From the NCBI RefSeq assembly GCF_036785885.1, contig NC_092329.1:9486001-9550000 (forward strand): 64,000 nucleotides of DNA, written 5' to 3'. The position numbers were made by a program, and so were the translations under genes. Positions 1 to 11,570 of the stretch are shown here, piece by piece. Origin of the DNA: Coffea arabica (Eukaryota > Streptophyta > Magnoliopsida > Gentianales > Rubiaceae). The notes beneath the pieces were generated by a model. The model worked only from the letters and a program-made list of their open reading frames with translations, was not told the DNA's origin and did not search any database. The stretch's first letter is position 1, and each line of letters starts with the position of its first letter.

Positions 1-2386
1 AATGGAACAGACGAGGTAGATGGATTCAGAGTTCGTGCATTGGCTCGCACACCTCAATATCGGTAGGTTTTGTTCTATTCCATGCACCTCTTATTTGGTT
101 CCAATAGTGGCGATCACATCACATCATATCATATCAGCATGTGTATGCAGTACTTTTTGGGGTTTGCTAGGTACATGGAGAAAAGCTTGTCAAAATATGT
201 GCACATTAGTTAGGTTATCCCCAATTGGAGAATGGTTGGTTTCACTGCAAAATGAATGGATAAAGATAAAACGAGTAGAATAAATAAGTAATTGAAAAAA
301 CAGAGTTAAATAGGTAAAATAAGTAATATATGAACACGGATGGCCTTGCTTTATAATTATTAGAGTCATTGAAATAAACAAATATCCGATAATGTGAGGC
401 AATAACTATATGCGACGGTAACCAATTCTCCGACTTACAATTTCTTCTATCTTATCATTCACCTGATCGAATCTTTCAGAAAAAATAAATTACATTTTTT
501 TGCATAATTTTTTTCTTTCTTTCCCTCCCCCCCTCCTTTTTTTTTTAAGTGGGATGTGTTGAACATGAAACTTCTTATATACAATCCTTTTCAACTTACT
601 ATCAAATCCAATCCCCTATCTCTCTCTCTCTCTTTTTGTATAGTTGGCCTTTTTCTTTTTCTTCTGTATGTGCTTACTAATGTGAGTGGCTAACTGAAGA
701 CTTGAGCATTTTTTTCCCTGGAGTCTAGTTACCTTGCCGTGATAGGACATAGAAGACATGGAGTTGCCTACACTCCAAGGATTTCCATATGTAACTATTT
801 GCTGGTCATCATAAAAGTCTATAGCCTTTATAGCCTGCGTCGGCACATTTCAATTCAAGCAAGACGAAAAAAGAGAAGAAAAGAAAAACGAGATTTGACT
901 TATCTTAGTCTTTAATATATTATTCTTAATTTTTAGTGATTAAATTTAAAGACTTCAGGAATTTCTACTGCTCCCCTACTTTAAAAAAAAAATGCCATTC
1001 TTAAATATTCTTAATTTGAAATTAATTTAATTTAATTATTAGTTGAAACATATTATTGCAGACACATATTATTGAAACATATTAAACATCTTCGTTTTGA
1101 GTTTAACAAAGACTAATTAAAGATTATTGAGTCGGTCAGTGCTCTATTAGTAAGTATTAGTATCACTTAATGGAGATAATCATAACATGACAGAAAGTGG
1201 GATTAAAGCAAATTGCATTAGCAGCACAAAAGTCAACAATCCACTATTTCACAAAAGAAAGTGGGCAACTAAAGATTAAAAAACAATACCAAGTAAGGTA
1301 AGTCACTAGCAAGGAATACGTAGCCAGTCGCTTATCCCCAAGGTACATGCACCATTTCAAGTAAAGGTTGACATGAAAGTTCCATTAGAGAACTTGACAT
1401 GACTAGAGTCTCAACATAGGGAATGTTTTGCCCGAATGGAGGGGGGAAAATGTCATGTCAAGGGGCTTTGAGTCTTGTATCTCAATTTTAACCATTCATT
1501 GTGATCTACTAATTCATAAATTGAGGCATTTGGTACAAGATATATAAGAGAAGTGTCAAATCTCTTTTTTTTTTTTTTTTTTTTTAATAAAAAACATCGT
1601 CGTTCATTCATTGAATTTGCAGTAACCATAGAAATTACATCAGTCATACACAGATACAAACAGAATTGAAAAACAAAACTAAATACTATAGACCTGAAAA
1701 GGTAAGGGAACATTACATATTGTGAACTTTGAAAAATACTTGAAAGATAAAATATTTATAGTCTCACAATTATTTGCATGTGTTTCTAACCGTATTGTTT
1801 GCTTTCTCAAGAATCTGCCAATGAATTGATTTAGGTTTAGATGTTAATGTGAGATCCGACGAAATTGATCTAAGAAATAACTCGTTTGGATTGCTATTTT
1901 TAGAAGATTTTATAGAAAAATAAATTGTAACAATTTGATATATGTGAGGTAAAAAAGTGATTGAAAAATGTAACAATTTTATAGTTTTCAACACTTTATT
2001 TTTTAAGAAATTCACTTTGAAGTGGGGTTTTTATAGAACTTTTTCAAAGAATTGAAGGTGTAGGAGAAGGTGGAGGAAAATAAATAAAGTGAGTGTCTTG
2101 CTTTCAATACTAGGATAAAAACCGTTATTCCCTTTCACCGTGGATGAATGGAAAATGATAAGCGAGGCCTAGGATAACTTTTCTTGTAATCTTTCCGACT
2201 TCTACTCTTAATATTCTGATATGGGTCATTCATTCTATCAATTAAAAGTGCATTTGATGCTATTTTGTGCTTAAAAGTTAAATTATTTTCTACGCTAAAA
2301 TGTGGGGATGAATGATGAACAGATGAATCCAACCTTTTTCGATGTGCTTATTGCATAAAATAGAAAAACCCTTCTAATATTTCCAG
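1..2386. other. Non-coding flank or intron upstream of the NPF exon
   Basis: This stretch is AT-rich with no convincing exon on either strand. It contains a short TC microsatellite near 619-634, several A/T homopolymers and a retroposon tail at 1565-1866. If the NPF gene that follows is intact, this must be part of a long intron, because its earlier exons are not seen here. The AG splice acceptor at 2385-2386 closes it. Confidence 0.6.
1565..1866 (-). repeat. 5'-truncated retroposon 3' end (LINE-like), poly(A) on minus strand
   Basis: A run of about 21 T at 1565-1585 is followed by a segment that is clearly related to 32592-32866. Shared blocks include GAAATTACATCA, ACAAATACAAA-like and GATAAAA...TTATAGTC motifs in the same order. 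In both copies the homopolymer sits at the same end, which fits a minus-strand poly(A)-tailed retroposon cut off at its 5' end. I could not define target-site duplications, so the right limit is approximate. Confidence 0.5.
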
Positions 2387-3291
2387 GTCTCCTTGCCAAT
2401 TACATCGACAGATTTCTAGACAAAGCAGCAATCATTGATTCCATAGATGCATCAAGTGAGAAGAGAAACCCCTGGAGGTTATGCAGCATGAATCAAGTAG
2501 AGGAGGTTAAGCTCCTACTCCGCCTGATTCCCATATGGGCACAATGCTTCATCTTCACGATGGTCACAGCACAACTCAGTACATATTTCACAAAACAAGG
2601 CAGCACCATGGTCCGTGCATTCGGTCCAACCTCAAAATTTCACATACCAGCTGCTTCATTGCAAGTAGTTACAGGCCTCACAATCCTCATATCTGTCCCT
2701 ATTTATGAACGAGCATTTATTCCACTAGCAAGAAAATTCACCGGCCAGGCCTCTGGAATAACAATGCTGCAGCGAATCGGCACCGGACTATTCTTATCTT
2801 CGATAGCCATGGTAGTTGCTGGACTGGTGGAGGCTAAAAGAGTAGAAACTGCAAGAGAGAATGGGCTTACTGACTCGCCGAAATCGATAGTCCCCATGAA
2901 AATTTGGTGGTTGATTCCACAATATATGTTGTTTGGGGTCTGTGATATGTTCACCATTGTTGGAATGCAGGAGTTGTTCTACGATCAAATGCCTGAGGAA
3001 ATGAGAAGCATGGGTGCGGCTGCATATGTTAGTTCAATTGGAGTTGGAAACTTCATGAGCAGCTTAGCAATTACTGCAGTTCAAGGGATCAGCGGGAAGA
3101 AGTGGCTTGTTGACAATCTAAATCGAGCAAATCTTCACTACTTTTATTGGATATTGGCAGGGTTAAGTGCTGTGAATTTTTGCGTATATCTTTTTGTGGC
3201 AAAGGGCTTTATTTACAAGAGATTTGAGTATTCTGAGTCAGGGAACGAGAAAGAGATGGGTATGCAAGTGCATCCAGAAGGGAATGTTTGA
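2387..3291 (+). CDS. NRT1/PTR family (NPF) transporter, terminal exon
   Basis: This is the last exon of a proton-coupled nitrate/peptide-type transporter of the plasma or vacuolar membrane. It opens after the splice acceptor TTTCCAG at 2380-2386 and reads through an RFLDKAAI motif, the family's hallmark ahead of the large C-terminal half. Hydrophobic segments follow (for example around IPIWAQCFIFTMVTA, LTILISVPIYERA, FLSSIAMVVAGLVEA, IPQYMLFGVCDMFTIVGMQE and ILAGLSAVNFCVYLFVAKG), with the typical EFFYDQMP-like LFYDQMPEEMRS stretch. The frame is uninterrupted to TGA at 3289-3291, and a likely AATAAA poly(A) signal lies at 3364-3369. An internal ATG at 2488 is not the true start. Resemblance is closest to NPF5-type proteins from memory, but the subfamily is not certain. 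The first three exons are not in the 2.4 kb upstream, so they lie outside the window or are lost. Confidence 0.87.
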
Positions 3292-3369
3292 GAGTGTCAG
3301 TACTCAGTATGAAGAATGTTTGTACTTTGTAAGGGTGCATATGTTGTACCAATTAATTTCTTAAATAAA

Positions 3370-4423
3370 ATTGAGGATTAATACCATCTTGCTCCTTCGA
3401 AATCTGAATTTGGTCTCTCGAATTGAAAATGTGTCATATTAATCCTAAAGTCTCAATTTGGTATCTCAAACTTAAAAAGAAAAAAGAAAAAAGAAAAAAT
3501 GTAGTAGTATCAATTATTTAGACCTTGCAAGTAACAACAAATGTCAAACAGGTCACTAAGATTGGGAAAAATTTTAAATGTGTTTTTTTTTTCTTAAAGT
3601 GAGGGAACTCTTTTAACTTGGTCCGTCGTACCTATTTTGATAAAGTCATTAATAATTGTTAATAAATTATGAAAGGATCCAACTTCCAAGAGAGGAAACT
3701 ATACAAGGCCATTTTTGTCCTTCTATATATATAAATATTTGCAATTTTAATAATTGTAAGGATAATTACTAATTGAAAGATAATAAAACTTTGGTCAAGT
3801 GATCATACAATTAAAATTGACACTAAAAAATTAGAGGTACTAAATTGTAATTGAACTAATTGCAAATATGATTTGATTATGCGTTAGTGTTCATCTCACC
3901 ATTTGTCCACTTATTTGAGTACGCTCTACTAATTATGTGATAGGCTCTCTTTAATAACTCAATTTAGTACTTAAACTTAATATGTTCAGATGCATTTGAT
4001 AAAGCAAAAATATAATATCTGAATTAATTAAATGCCACTAAATTTTCTAAGTAAAACTTACTTAATGTGATATATACTTAAATGTATCAAATCTAGTATT
4101 TAACAATTCACTAACTTAATAGATTCAAACTTCAGATTTCAAATTTTATTTTTTAAATTTTAATTTTATCAAGCACACCTTAGTCCTCTTTGGATCGTTG
4201 GTTCCTGTAATTATAACTAATTATATATCAGTGTTCATGAGTTCTACCATACGTGACTTGTGGCAAAACTGTAATTGGCTAATTTTAATATTGTTGAATC
4301 AATTAAGGTGGGGTTGAAGAGATTTGGGGCAATTGCAATTGAGATTAGGTACAATTGGAACGTTGATGAATTTGTTGCAGAAGTTAGTGTAACTTTATCG
4401 ACGTGGTTGTATTTATATATTGA
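3370..4423. other. Intergenic, no gene seen
   Basis: The sequence is AT-rich. The part around 3386-3480 has two imperfect copies of a 'TTTGGTCTCTCGAATT / TTTGGTATCTCAAACTT' phrase, which suggests a decayed MITE, but I found no clean terminal repeats. Nothing coding is supported. Confidence 0.5.
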
Positions 4424-4515
4424 ACTAGTTTTGTACCCGTTCGTTGAATGGGAATTGTCTAAAAATAATAAATTATTTAGTATAGTTCATAAAAATATTT
4501 GCATAAAATACAAAT

Positions 4516-5130
4516 TTATTGTCTAATCTATTATAGCCTTTCTTAAATACATTGTTATTCAAAAATAGTCTTATAATGTAAATTTAAACATCTAATTCAG
4601 TGATTAATAAATTCAAAAATGCAAAAAAAAAAATCAACAATATGATGACATTCAAAAACTTGAAAATAAGGAAGATCAAATCTTGGCTGATCTTCTGTAA
4701 ACAAAAGAATGGCCAACCCGTTACCAAGACATCAATTTTGGTACTTAATATAAATGGCTTAAAGGTTAATGTGAAAAGAAAAGAAGCCGACAAAACTTGC
4801 AATATCGTTTGAAAAGGAAAAAAGAGAGACAAAAATCACCGAACTTGCAGTATCGTTTTATATTATAATAAGTAGCTACAGTTGGAAACAAACAAACATA
4901 AAAGTGCCCTCACACATAAATTATTTAACTAATTTTATAAAAATGTCGATATAAAATAAAATTTTAATGTATAATCTATTATAACTTGTCTTAAGTATAT
5001 TACTATGTGCGCATTGTAATACAAAATATTCTTATAATATAAATTTGAACATCTAATTCAGTGAATAATAATTCAAAAATAGAAAAAATATCATTCAACA
5101 ATACCATAATATTAAAAAACTTGAAAATAA
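4516..5130. repeat. Internal direct repeat inside the Helitron
   Basis: Two diverged direct copies occur at about 4516-4668 and 4968-5130. Both contain 'ATCTATTATA', 'CTTATAATGTAAATTT' or 'CTTATAATATAAATTT', 'ACATCTAATTCAGTGA', and end near 'AAAACTTGAAAATAA'. The roughly 450-bp spacing suggests an old local duplication within the element. Confidence 0.6.
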
Positions 5131-5194
5131 ATAAGAAGTGCAGTAAATAGTATCAAATAATATTCTATTCTTCAGAAACTTGTTTTTGTTTTTC

Positions 5195-5814
5195 TTATGT
5201 TTGAGCATGCTCCTCGATCTGTCTGTGCAAATCAGCATTTATTAATTTTTCATTATCGCTGCATGATAGCAAAGCAAGATAACTAAGTATTGGAAAATAA
5301 ATGATTTATCGCATTCAAAGTTGTGTATAACAATACGTAAAGATTATAATTTAAGAAAGTAAAATAGTATATTAAATCTACCTTCTCATGCAAATCTTTT
5401 TATGAGGATTCCCTTCTTCTGTGATTTTTGTTGAACCCTCTGATGAATGATTCATATGAAGTGTATTGAAATGCTGTTGATTAGAATCATCCGGTGTACT
5501 AATTGGGATCTGGGAAGAAGATGTTTTAGGTTGGTATTGGTTGTTGGTTCCACCAATCTGATAATGATTTATCAAAATTAAAGGCAAAATATTATGTGAG
5601 ATATAATATGTGAAATATAAGAGAAATTTATTGTACATTACCTGTGAAAGCATGAAATTCGTTCCCTCTCGAAATCACAGTGGAACCATCTAGTTACTGT
5701 AAATCTATTACTACCTTGTTCCAGATTGTAATTGTTCAACTTGATTTGGAACACAAAAGGTTTCCATGTAATCTTATTTCTAATTGATGACACGATTTCA
5801 TTGCTAAATCCTTC
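5195..5814 (-). pseudogene. Replication protein A-like OB-fold fragment, Helitron-borne
   Basis: Three exon-like blocks on the minus strand have good splice signals: 5814-5642, 5557-5382 and 5258-5195. The first encodes a stretch around FVFQIKLNNYNLEQGS then RFTVTRWF, which resembles the C-terminal OB-fold of RPA70-like proteins that plant Helitrons often carry. The second and third join cleanly across a phase-2 junction, giving a hydrophilic tail that ends IEEHAQT and a stop at 5195-5197. The first block cannot be joined to the second in one frame without a shift near 5660, so the gene is probably broken. A 36-nt exon-like block (5964-5929) may lie upstream. The family assignment rests on motif resemblance plus the Helitron context. 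If wrong, this is an unknown gene fragment. Confidence 0.45.
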
Positions 5815-6200
5815 CTGAAAATGAAATGCATAATAGATTTTTTTTTTGTTAGAATATTCAACGGCTAAGATAAGTGTCAAATTGTCTACTATTATTAAAA
5901 ACTTCTCAAAAATTAGATATAAGTTTACCTTATTAAATTCTTCAAGAACAAAAGAAAGTTTGTGCTAAAGAAAATTTAAAAATGTTTAGGCTTGACAATT
6001 AAGGTTAAGGAAAGGTGAGAGAATGGAAGAAATAATTATGGAAGGATTATCTAGAATTGTAAAGTCAAGAGAAAAAAGTGGGATAGAATAGTGTAGGTTA
6101 TTAGGGAGTTAACTCAGAGAGCGCGTTGCACCTATTTGCTATGTCAATAAGCCACGTAGGAAAGAGATAAACTAAAAGGATAAGGATAAGAATACAATTT

Positions 6201-6202
<2 letters not shown>

Positions 6203-6238
<36 letters not shown>

Positions 6239-6240
6239 AT
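6203..6240. repeat. (TA)n microsatellite at Helitron 5' end
   Basis: This is an uninterrupted TA run of about 15 units followed by TCTCTATATATA. It sits just inside the proposed 5' terminus and probably grew from the AT-rich terminal sequence of the element. Confidence 0.85.
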
Positions 6241-6248
6241 ATATATGA

Positions 6249-6428
6249 TTGGAATTTTTTCTTTTTCATAAATTTTATGCTATGCACTATGTCTTGATAA
6301 CGCACTTAATAATAAAATTTATTAAGAATCCTATTAGGAAACTACTTGTCATCTCGTTAAGTCACGTAAGAAAGAGAAAACATGAAGGAATAAGAATGAG
6401 GATACAACTTTATTATATATATATATGA
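6249..6428 (-). mobile_element. Second, outer Helitron 5' terminus
   Basis: A second copy of the 5' terminal sequence on the minus strand starts at 6428 with TCATATATATA, then AATAAAGTTGTATCC. The stretch at 6350-6428 repeats 6140-6248 with point differences (for example the CACGTAAGAAAGAGA / CACGTAGGAAAGAGA block). This gives two nested Helitron 5' ends 180 bp apart, either of which may have served as the start of the element. Confidence 0.55.
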
Positions 6429-6722
6429 TTAGTGTAAATAAACAAAAAATTTATGTATATAACAAAGTAATTTTTTTTAAAATAATATAACAAAGTAATG
6501 TTATTATAGCAATTACACCATTTTATACATGCTCAAAACTTGGGCTAAAGTTAGAGTGGGTTAGTTGTAATGGGCTAAGTTCTAAATTCAAATATTTGCA
6601 AACTAATCTTTGTACCAAAAAAAAAAAAAAAAGGCAGAGTAAATAAAATAACGAAAAAAATCTGATTGCAAAATGAGAAAAGTAAAAAAGAACTTAATCG
6701 AGCGAGCTTGTTAAGTAGTAGT
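6429..6722. other. Spacer between Helitron and MULE
   Basis: This is AT-rich spacer with a 16-A run near 6617-6632. No coding or structural feature is supported. Confidence 0.6.
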
Positions 6723-6731
6723 ATTAAGGTA

Positions 6732-7628
6732 GGGATAATTTCAGAAACCTCCCTAAGGTTTCGGACAATCTCACTAGCTTCTCTTAAAGTTTGTAAAATT
6801 TACAAACCTCCTATGAGATTAGGATTTTGATAACAAAGTTAGTCCAATTTAAAAAAAATAATATTAAAAAGTACTTCAAGGGAAGAGATGAAACTTTTAT
6901 TCTATAAATACTCCTTATGCATGTACATAAGCCGTATTAGTAAAAGAATAAAAATAATTAAAAGTTAGAAACAATTAATACACATATTTAACTACTCAAA
7001 AAGTTCACATTTAATAAATTAGATAATATAAATAAGTAACAAAACTACACTAATGATTACAAGATTCAACAAAATAAACTAGTCAACTCTTTTAACATAA
7101 TATTTGCTATGATTCTTGTAATTTTGAATAGAAAAGTTTTTAAATTTTGCATTTCTTTTCCCTCTTTTTAGTTTTCTTTGAAACTCTTAAAATTATGACA
7201 ATTGTAAAGTAATTTTATTGAAATAAAAGAGATAATTGTGAAGTAATTTCATGGAAATAAGGGAGAAATGAGGGGAAAAAAACAAAATTTGAAATTTTTT
7301 GAAATGGAGGGAAAATTTGTTGCTTATTAGTATTGTGTAATTTATTAAATGTGAATTTTTTAAGTGATTAAATATGTATATTAATTATTTCTAATTTTCA
7401 TTATTTTTATTTTTTTACTAATATGACTTATATATGTGCATAAGGGGTATTTATGAAATAAAAGTTTCATCTCTCTCTTTAAAGTACTTTTTTAATGTTA
7501 TTTTTTTTAATTGGATTAACTTTGTTATCAAAACCTTAACCTCGGAAGAGGTTTGTATAATTTTACAAACTTTAGGGGAGGATATTGAAATTATTAGAAA
7601 CCTCAGGGGAGGTTTCTGAAATTATCCC
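6732..7628. mobile_element. Mutator-like non-autonomous element with long TIRs
   Basis: The element starts GGGATAATTTCAGAAACC and ends with the inverted form GGTTTCTGAAATTATCCC. It is flanked by a perfect 9-bp target duplication, ATTAAGGTA, at 6723-6731 and 7629-7637. The inverted repeats continue inward for roughly 300 bp on each side (about 6732-7040 against 7318-7628), leaving a short AT-rich centre. There is no transposase frame. The 9-bp duplication and long TIRs place it among Mutator-like (MULE) elements. Related ends appear at 9812 and 46284. Confidence 0.9.
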
Positions 7629-9811
7629 ATTAAGGTATTACTATTAAGTATTAACAGTAAAAATGTCTCCTCCTTCACCTTCACCGCCACCGTGCCACCG
7701 TCGCCTCCTTCTTCCCGATATATTTCCTAGCATCCGGCTGGATAAGTCCAATTGCACCTTTCGCTTTCAACAAGTCTTTTTCTTCTATTCCGCCATACCT
7801 ACCCTCCTTCCTCTTTCTGCCTTGATCTTTTTTCTCCATTAAATACCCCAAAATATACAGCTAGCACTTGACGCCGACGCCGAACACCGTAAGGTTCTCT
7901 TTCATTTTATTTTAATGTTATTATTATTATACAGTGGTTAATAATTGTTCGCAAATTAATAATATGGCTTTCTCCGTGTGCAATTTACCTCTGGTTAGAG
8001 TGAATGGCATCTAGCAGAGCAATTTTTCCGGGGCGGCGCTACCGTTTTTGTAGGATATCAATTAGCTTGGTGGTTTAGTTCCTAGACTAGTCTTGAAAAT
8101 ATAATTGTACCAAAACAAATTGTTGTTTTTTCCCTCAAGTCTCTCCACATGTTGGTCTGGAAAAGATTTGACATGTATGAGCTATGAAAGAGCAATTTCG
8201 ATTGATTGGAAATATGGTAGGTAGGAGATTAAGATCAACGAAATGTGTTGTTTTTTCTAGTTTGAGCTTTGTATTTCTTGGTTGTTGGATTTTTTAGCTT
8301 TTTAAGAGGAGATGCACTCTGGAATTTGTTGAGTTGCTTGTTTTGTTGGTCAGGTTCTGGAGCTCAGGCTTATGATAGCTAAGGGCGGTAGAAATATAGA
8401 GCTATCCTTTGTGCTTGCTGGACTTCTAAAGTCATGGTTCAATCAGCTTAATTCTACTTAGATTTTCACAGTTAAATTTTGTTATGAATCTTAGAAAACG
8501 TCCAATGGAGAGATGCTCAGTTTGAAGATTTTCAGACTGGGATGTATTTAAGTAGAAACTTATAATAGAAGCACGGATTATAGTTGCACTGTGTATCTGT
8601 GTTTATTAGCTTATTCAAGAAAGTAAATTGAACCTCTTAGTAGCCTAGGCAGGTTGAATTCGGTAACTGAAAATGGGAACTAAAGGAAAAAAAGATCTGT
8701 TAGGATATGAAGATCTAGAGGGTAGAAAGATTTCAAATGACCCAAAAAATGCTCTTTTTCGTTTTTGAATTAGAAAGCAGATATAAATGTCATTTTCCTA
8801 GCCATACAGACTATTAAGTTTGAGCAAGATGTACATGGCCTGAGAAAATGCTCTTGGTTGTTGGATTACAGAGAAGAAAAGATGACGGTTAAGGAAGGAA
8901 AAGAAGTAATCATCTCCACCTCCTTGGTTAGTAGCTCATCACTCCCTTGCAGAGGCATATTCTACTATTTCCTTTGTCTACTGGAAAATTTTATCCTAAG
9001 GTTTCTGTTTTCTGGTTTTCATCAATGAGGCCAAGTGGGTGATTGCTTGCAAAGATTCTTACATGTGATTCTTTTTTTTCATCTCGATAAGCTCTTCTGA
9101 TAATAATCTGGAACTTACCTGTGACGTCAATTAGATTAGACATTCCCCTTGAATTTGACTTCGCAAGCTTAATATAACCTCAAACTCAGATGCCAAGGTT
9201 GAAAATTGTTTTAGAGCTTGAATTGAGCATGTGGAATCTTAAAATGCTAAACTGCATTATGCGGGGCTCAGTTCAACCGCAGCTCTATTATAGATCTCAA
9301 AAACAGAAAATCTTGGCTGCTCTTAAATGTAGAGAAGTGAGAAATACATTTGCGTTTAACCTCCCCAGAAACAGATATGCCTGTTTAATTTCTCCTGGGG
9401 AAAAAAAATAAGAAAGACAGAAAAAAGAGTGCTTTCTTGGTGTTTCTTTTACTGTTGATACGCAATCTGGAAGGAAACTCAGATACCTCAAGATGTATAA
9501 AGAGGAAGATTTGAGTGGAACAATTAGCTGGTGCGATTCTGTGCTCAATGTGATCTTAAGTCTTTTAGCAGGTTGTTCTTAGTCTAAGCTTTGCTGCCAC
9601 TGGGTACCATATTTGGCAAGATTGGAATCAGAGAGTTTGCAGAAGTGAAGCATGGACTACTGAGGTGGTAATAAATTTCTGGTGATATTCAAGCTGCTGT
9701 TTCAAGTTGGGAAGATGTGAAAAGAAGTAGGGAGAATTGGGAATTCTGTATAACTTGGAATGTGGATCAGATAATTTGTTGTTGAAATTAGAATCGATAA
9801 TCTTTTTTAAG

Positions 9812-11246
9812 GATGATTTTAGAAACCTCCCCCGAGATTTCTGAGAATTGCGGACAGTTCCCCTTTAATTTGAGATATTACACAGACCTTCCTTAACACA
9901 TTGAATTACCTTAAATGATCTTCATTTAGTTCCCAATTTACATGGAAAAAGAGCTTGTAGGAGAAAAAGTTTTCCCAGGATGCTCAGGTCTTCTTAATTT
10001 GCAACCTCTTCTCTCTCTTTTCTCTCTTCCTCCTTTCTTCATTGCTCTCCACCCAACTTCCACTGCCTATCAGCCACCCTGCTCCTCGGGCTCGCCTATT
10101 GTTCACCCTGTCCCTCAGTCTGTGGTTCACAAAATTCCAAATAACTCGGTGCTTTCTCTGTTGAATGTAAAAGGAACAACTTTCTCAGGCCAAAGATTTA
10201 CCCCAACAAAGACTTAGTCCGATTTTCTGCCAAGCTAAGGCTGCAGCAGTTTCCATCAATTGTCTCTCATGCATCACTGAAGGAAGAGCAATCGTTAAGT
10301 TACCAAAGCCTGGGGAGCCAAGGTGACACTGCCTTTGTCCTGCCCCAACAGTAATCTCTACCAATCTTTTCCTCACCATTACTTAGCCACAAATTCTTCC
10401 AACATCCACTTTTCTTTCTTTCTCCTTCATTTATTCACAAACAGTGGCCATGATTATTTTTTCCTCTGTCTAATCCCTAAAATTCCTATACCATGTAGAA
10501 CTTATTGGTACATCCTTTATTATATTGTTTATGGATGTAGACTATTTTGGGAATAATGATAACTAACTTCTGGGTGTTGGTTTTTGATTTTGATGTTCCC
10601 TTTGCATTTTGCTTGTGCTTTTATGCTATTGGCGAGAAATTAGAGGAGAATTTCATGCACAGGCAGTGGCCCATCATTGCCCTATGATAACTGTAATTTG
10701 CTTAGAACAAGCACTGAATGGAGAATTCTCCTCAATTTTCCTTCCACAATGACGTTCAGAAGTTTAACTTGTCTAATTTTCTGTTTAGTTGGCCTATGAA
10801 TCCATTGCAGTTTTTATACTTTAATTTAAATTTTTTTTTGAGTAATTTGTTGGTTATGGTCTTTGTCTTGTGTTTATGAGAGTTGATGAAGGCTGAGCTT
10901 TTGTAGGATTGAATGGATGGTGGATCTCTTGGTAGAATACTTGGTTCTTGATATGGGTATAAGGATATGTGGTCAAAGGATTTTCGATTTGTGTTGTTTT
11001 GATGATTGAAAATGGTGGTGGTAGGGAAGAGAACTCTAAAGCTGGTGGCTGTAGTGGAGGAGATTGAATATGGTGGTGGTGATTGGATATGGGACGTACC
11101 TTTAAAAAAAAGGGTTTAATAGGAGGCATTTTAGGATATTCATTGAGTATTTTTGCTTACATAGGCAAATTGGGTTTTTTGTTGCCCGAAACATGAACAT
11201 AGGGGGTTTCTGAAATTAGAGGGGTACTGTCTGCAATTGCTAGAAA
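9812..11246. mobile_element. Decayed Mutator-like element
   Basis: The left end GGATGATTTTAGAAACCTCC resembles the terminus of the element at 6732. The inner block AATTGCGGACAGTTCCCC at about 9854 has an inverted partner, GGGGTACTGTCTGCAATTGC, at about 11220-11239. The outer 30 bases of the right repeat are degraded and I found no target duplication. The interior has no recognisable transposase. It is called from one good and one damaged end. Confidence 0.5.
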
Positions 11247-11298
11247 AAGGAGTGTGCGTCAGTCCTGGTAGATTTCTTGAGAAATATTTTCAGATATA

Positions 11299-11328
11299 TC
11301 TGTGTGTGTGTGTGTGTGTGTGTGTGTG
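11299..11328. repeat. (TG)n microsatellite
   Basis: There are about 14 TG units in the inferred 5'-UTR intron of the SDHAF1-like gene. Confidence 0.9.
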
Positions 11329-11570
11329 GCTCACTGGTCAGGGGGAGGTTCGAGTCCTTTCCTTTCGCCATGCATAATTTGTGCTTTCTTCATTTATCCT
11401 GCATTTTGCTTCCGCTTTCATTTTTAGGCATATGCATATAAGTAATTCAATCTTTTTGTTATTTTCTGTCAGGCTGCAACAGAGCACTACAGAGATAGAC
11501 AAAATACTATTCATTGTCTCTAAACTTATTATCCTGTACATAGGCTGAGAAGATCTAAAAGGGCATTATA

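Larger units (their letters stand above)
4424..6248 (-). mobile_element. Non-autonomous Helitron (minus strand)
   Basis: Read on the minus strand, the 3' end at 4424-4428 is CTAGT. It is preceded by a short hairpin, CCCATTC-AAC-GAACGGG, at 4436-4452, the arrangement seen in plant Helitrons. The 5' end at about 6248 begins TCATATATATA and continues through AT repeats into AATAAAATTGTATTCTTATCC. There is no terminal inverted repeat and no target duplication, as expected. The interior carries exon-like blocks of a replication-protein-A-like protein at 5195-5814 and an internal direct repeat. No Rep/helicase is present, so the element is non-autonomous. The 3' end is the firmer boundary. Confidence 0.68.
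7638..11570 (+). other. Probable 5' leader region and long 5'-UTR intron of the SDHAF1-like gene
   Basis: From 7660 to 7890 the sequence changes to a C-rich, gene-like leader (TCACCGCCACC, CGCCTCCTTC) ending near GACGCCGACGCCGAACACC. A possible splice donor GTAAG follows at about 7890. A matching acceptor ACATAG lies at 11538-11543, 28 bases before the SDHAF1-like ATG. I infer a non-coding first exon and an intron of about 3.6 kb. The intron holds a decayed transposon (9812-11246) and a TG microsatellite. Nothing else coding is supported. Confidence 0.4.

Noticed and set aside
9942-10379. Opposing frames near 10 kb
   Set aside because: They lie inside a decayed Mutator-like element and match no transposase or captured gene I know.
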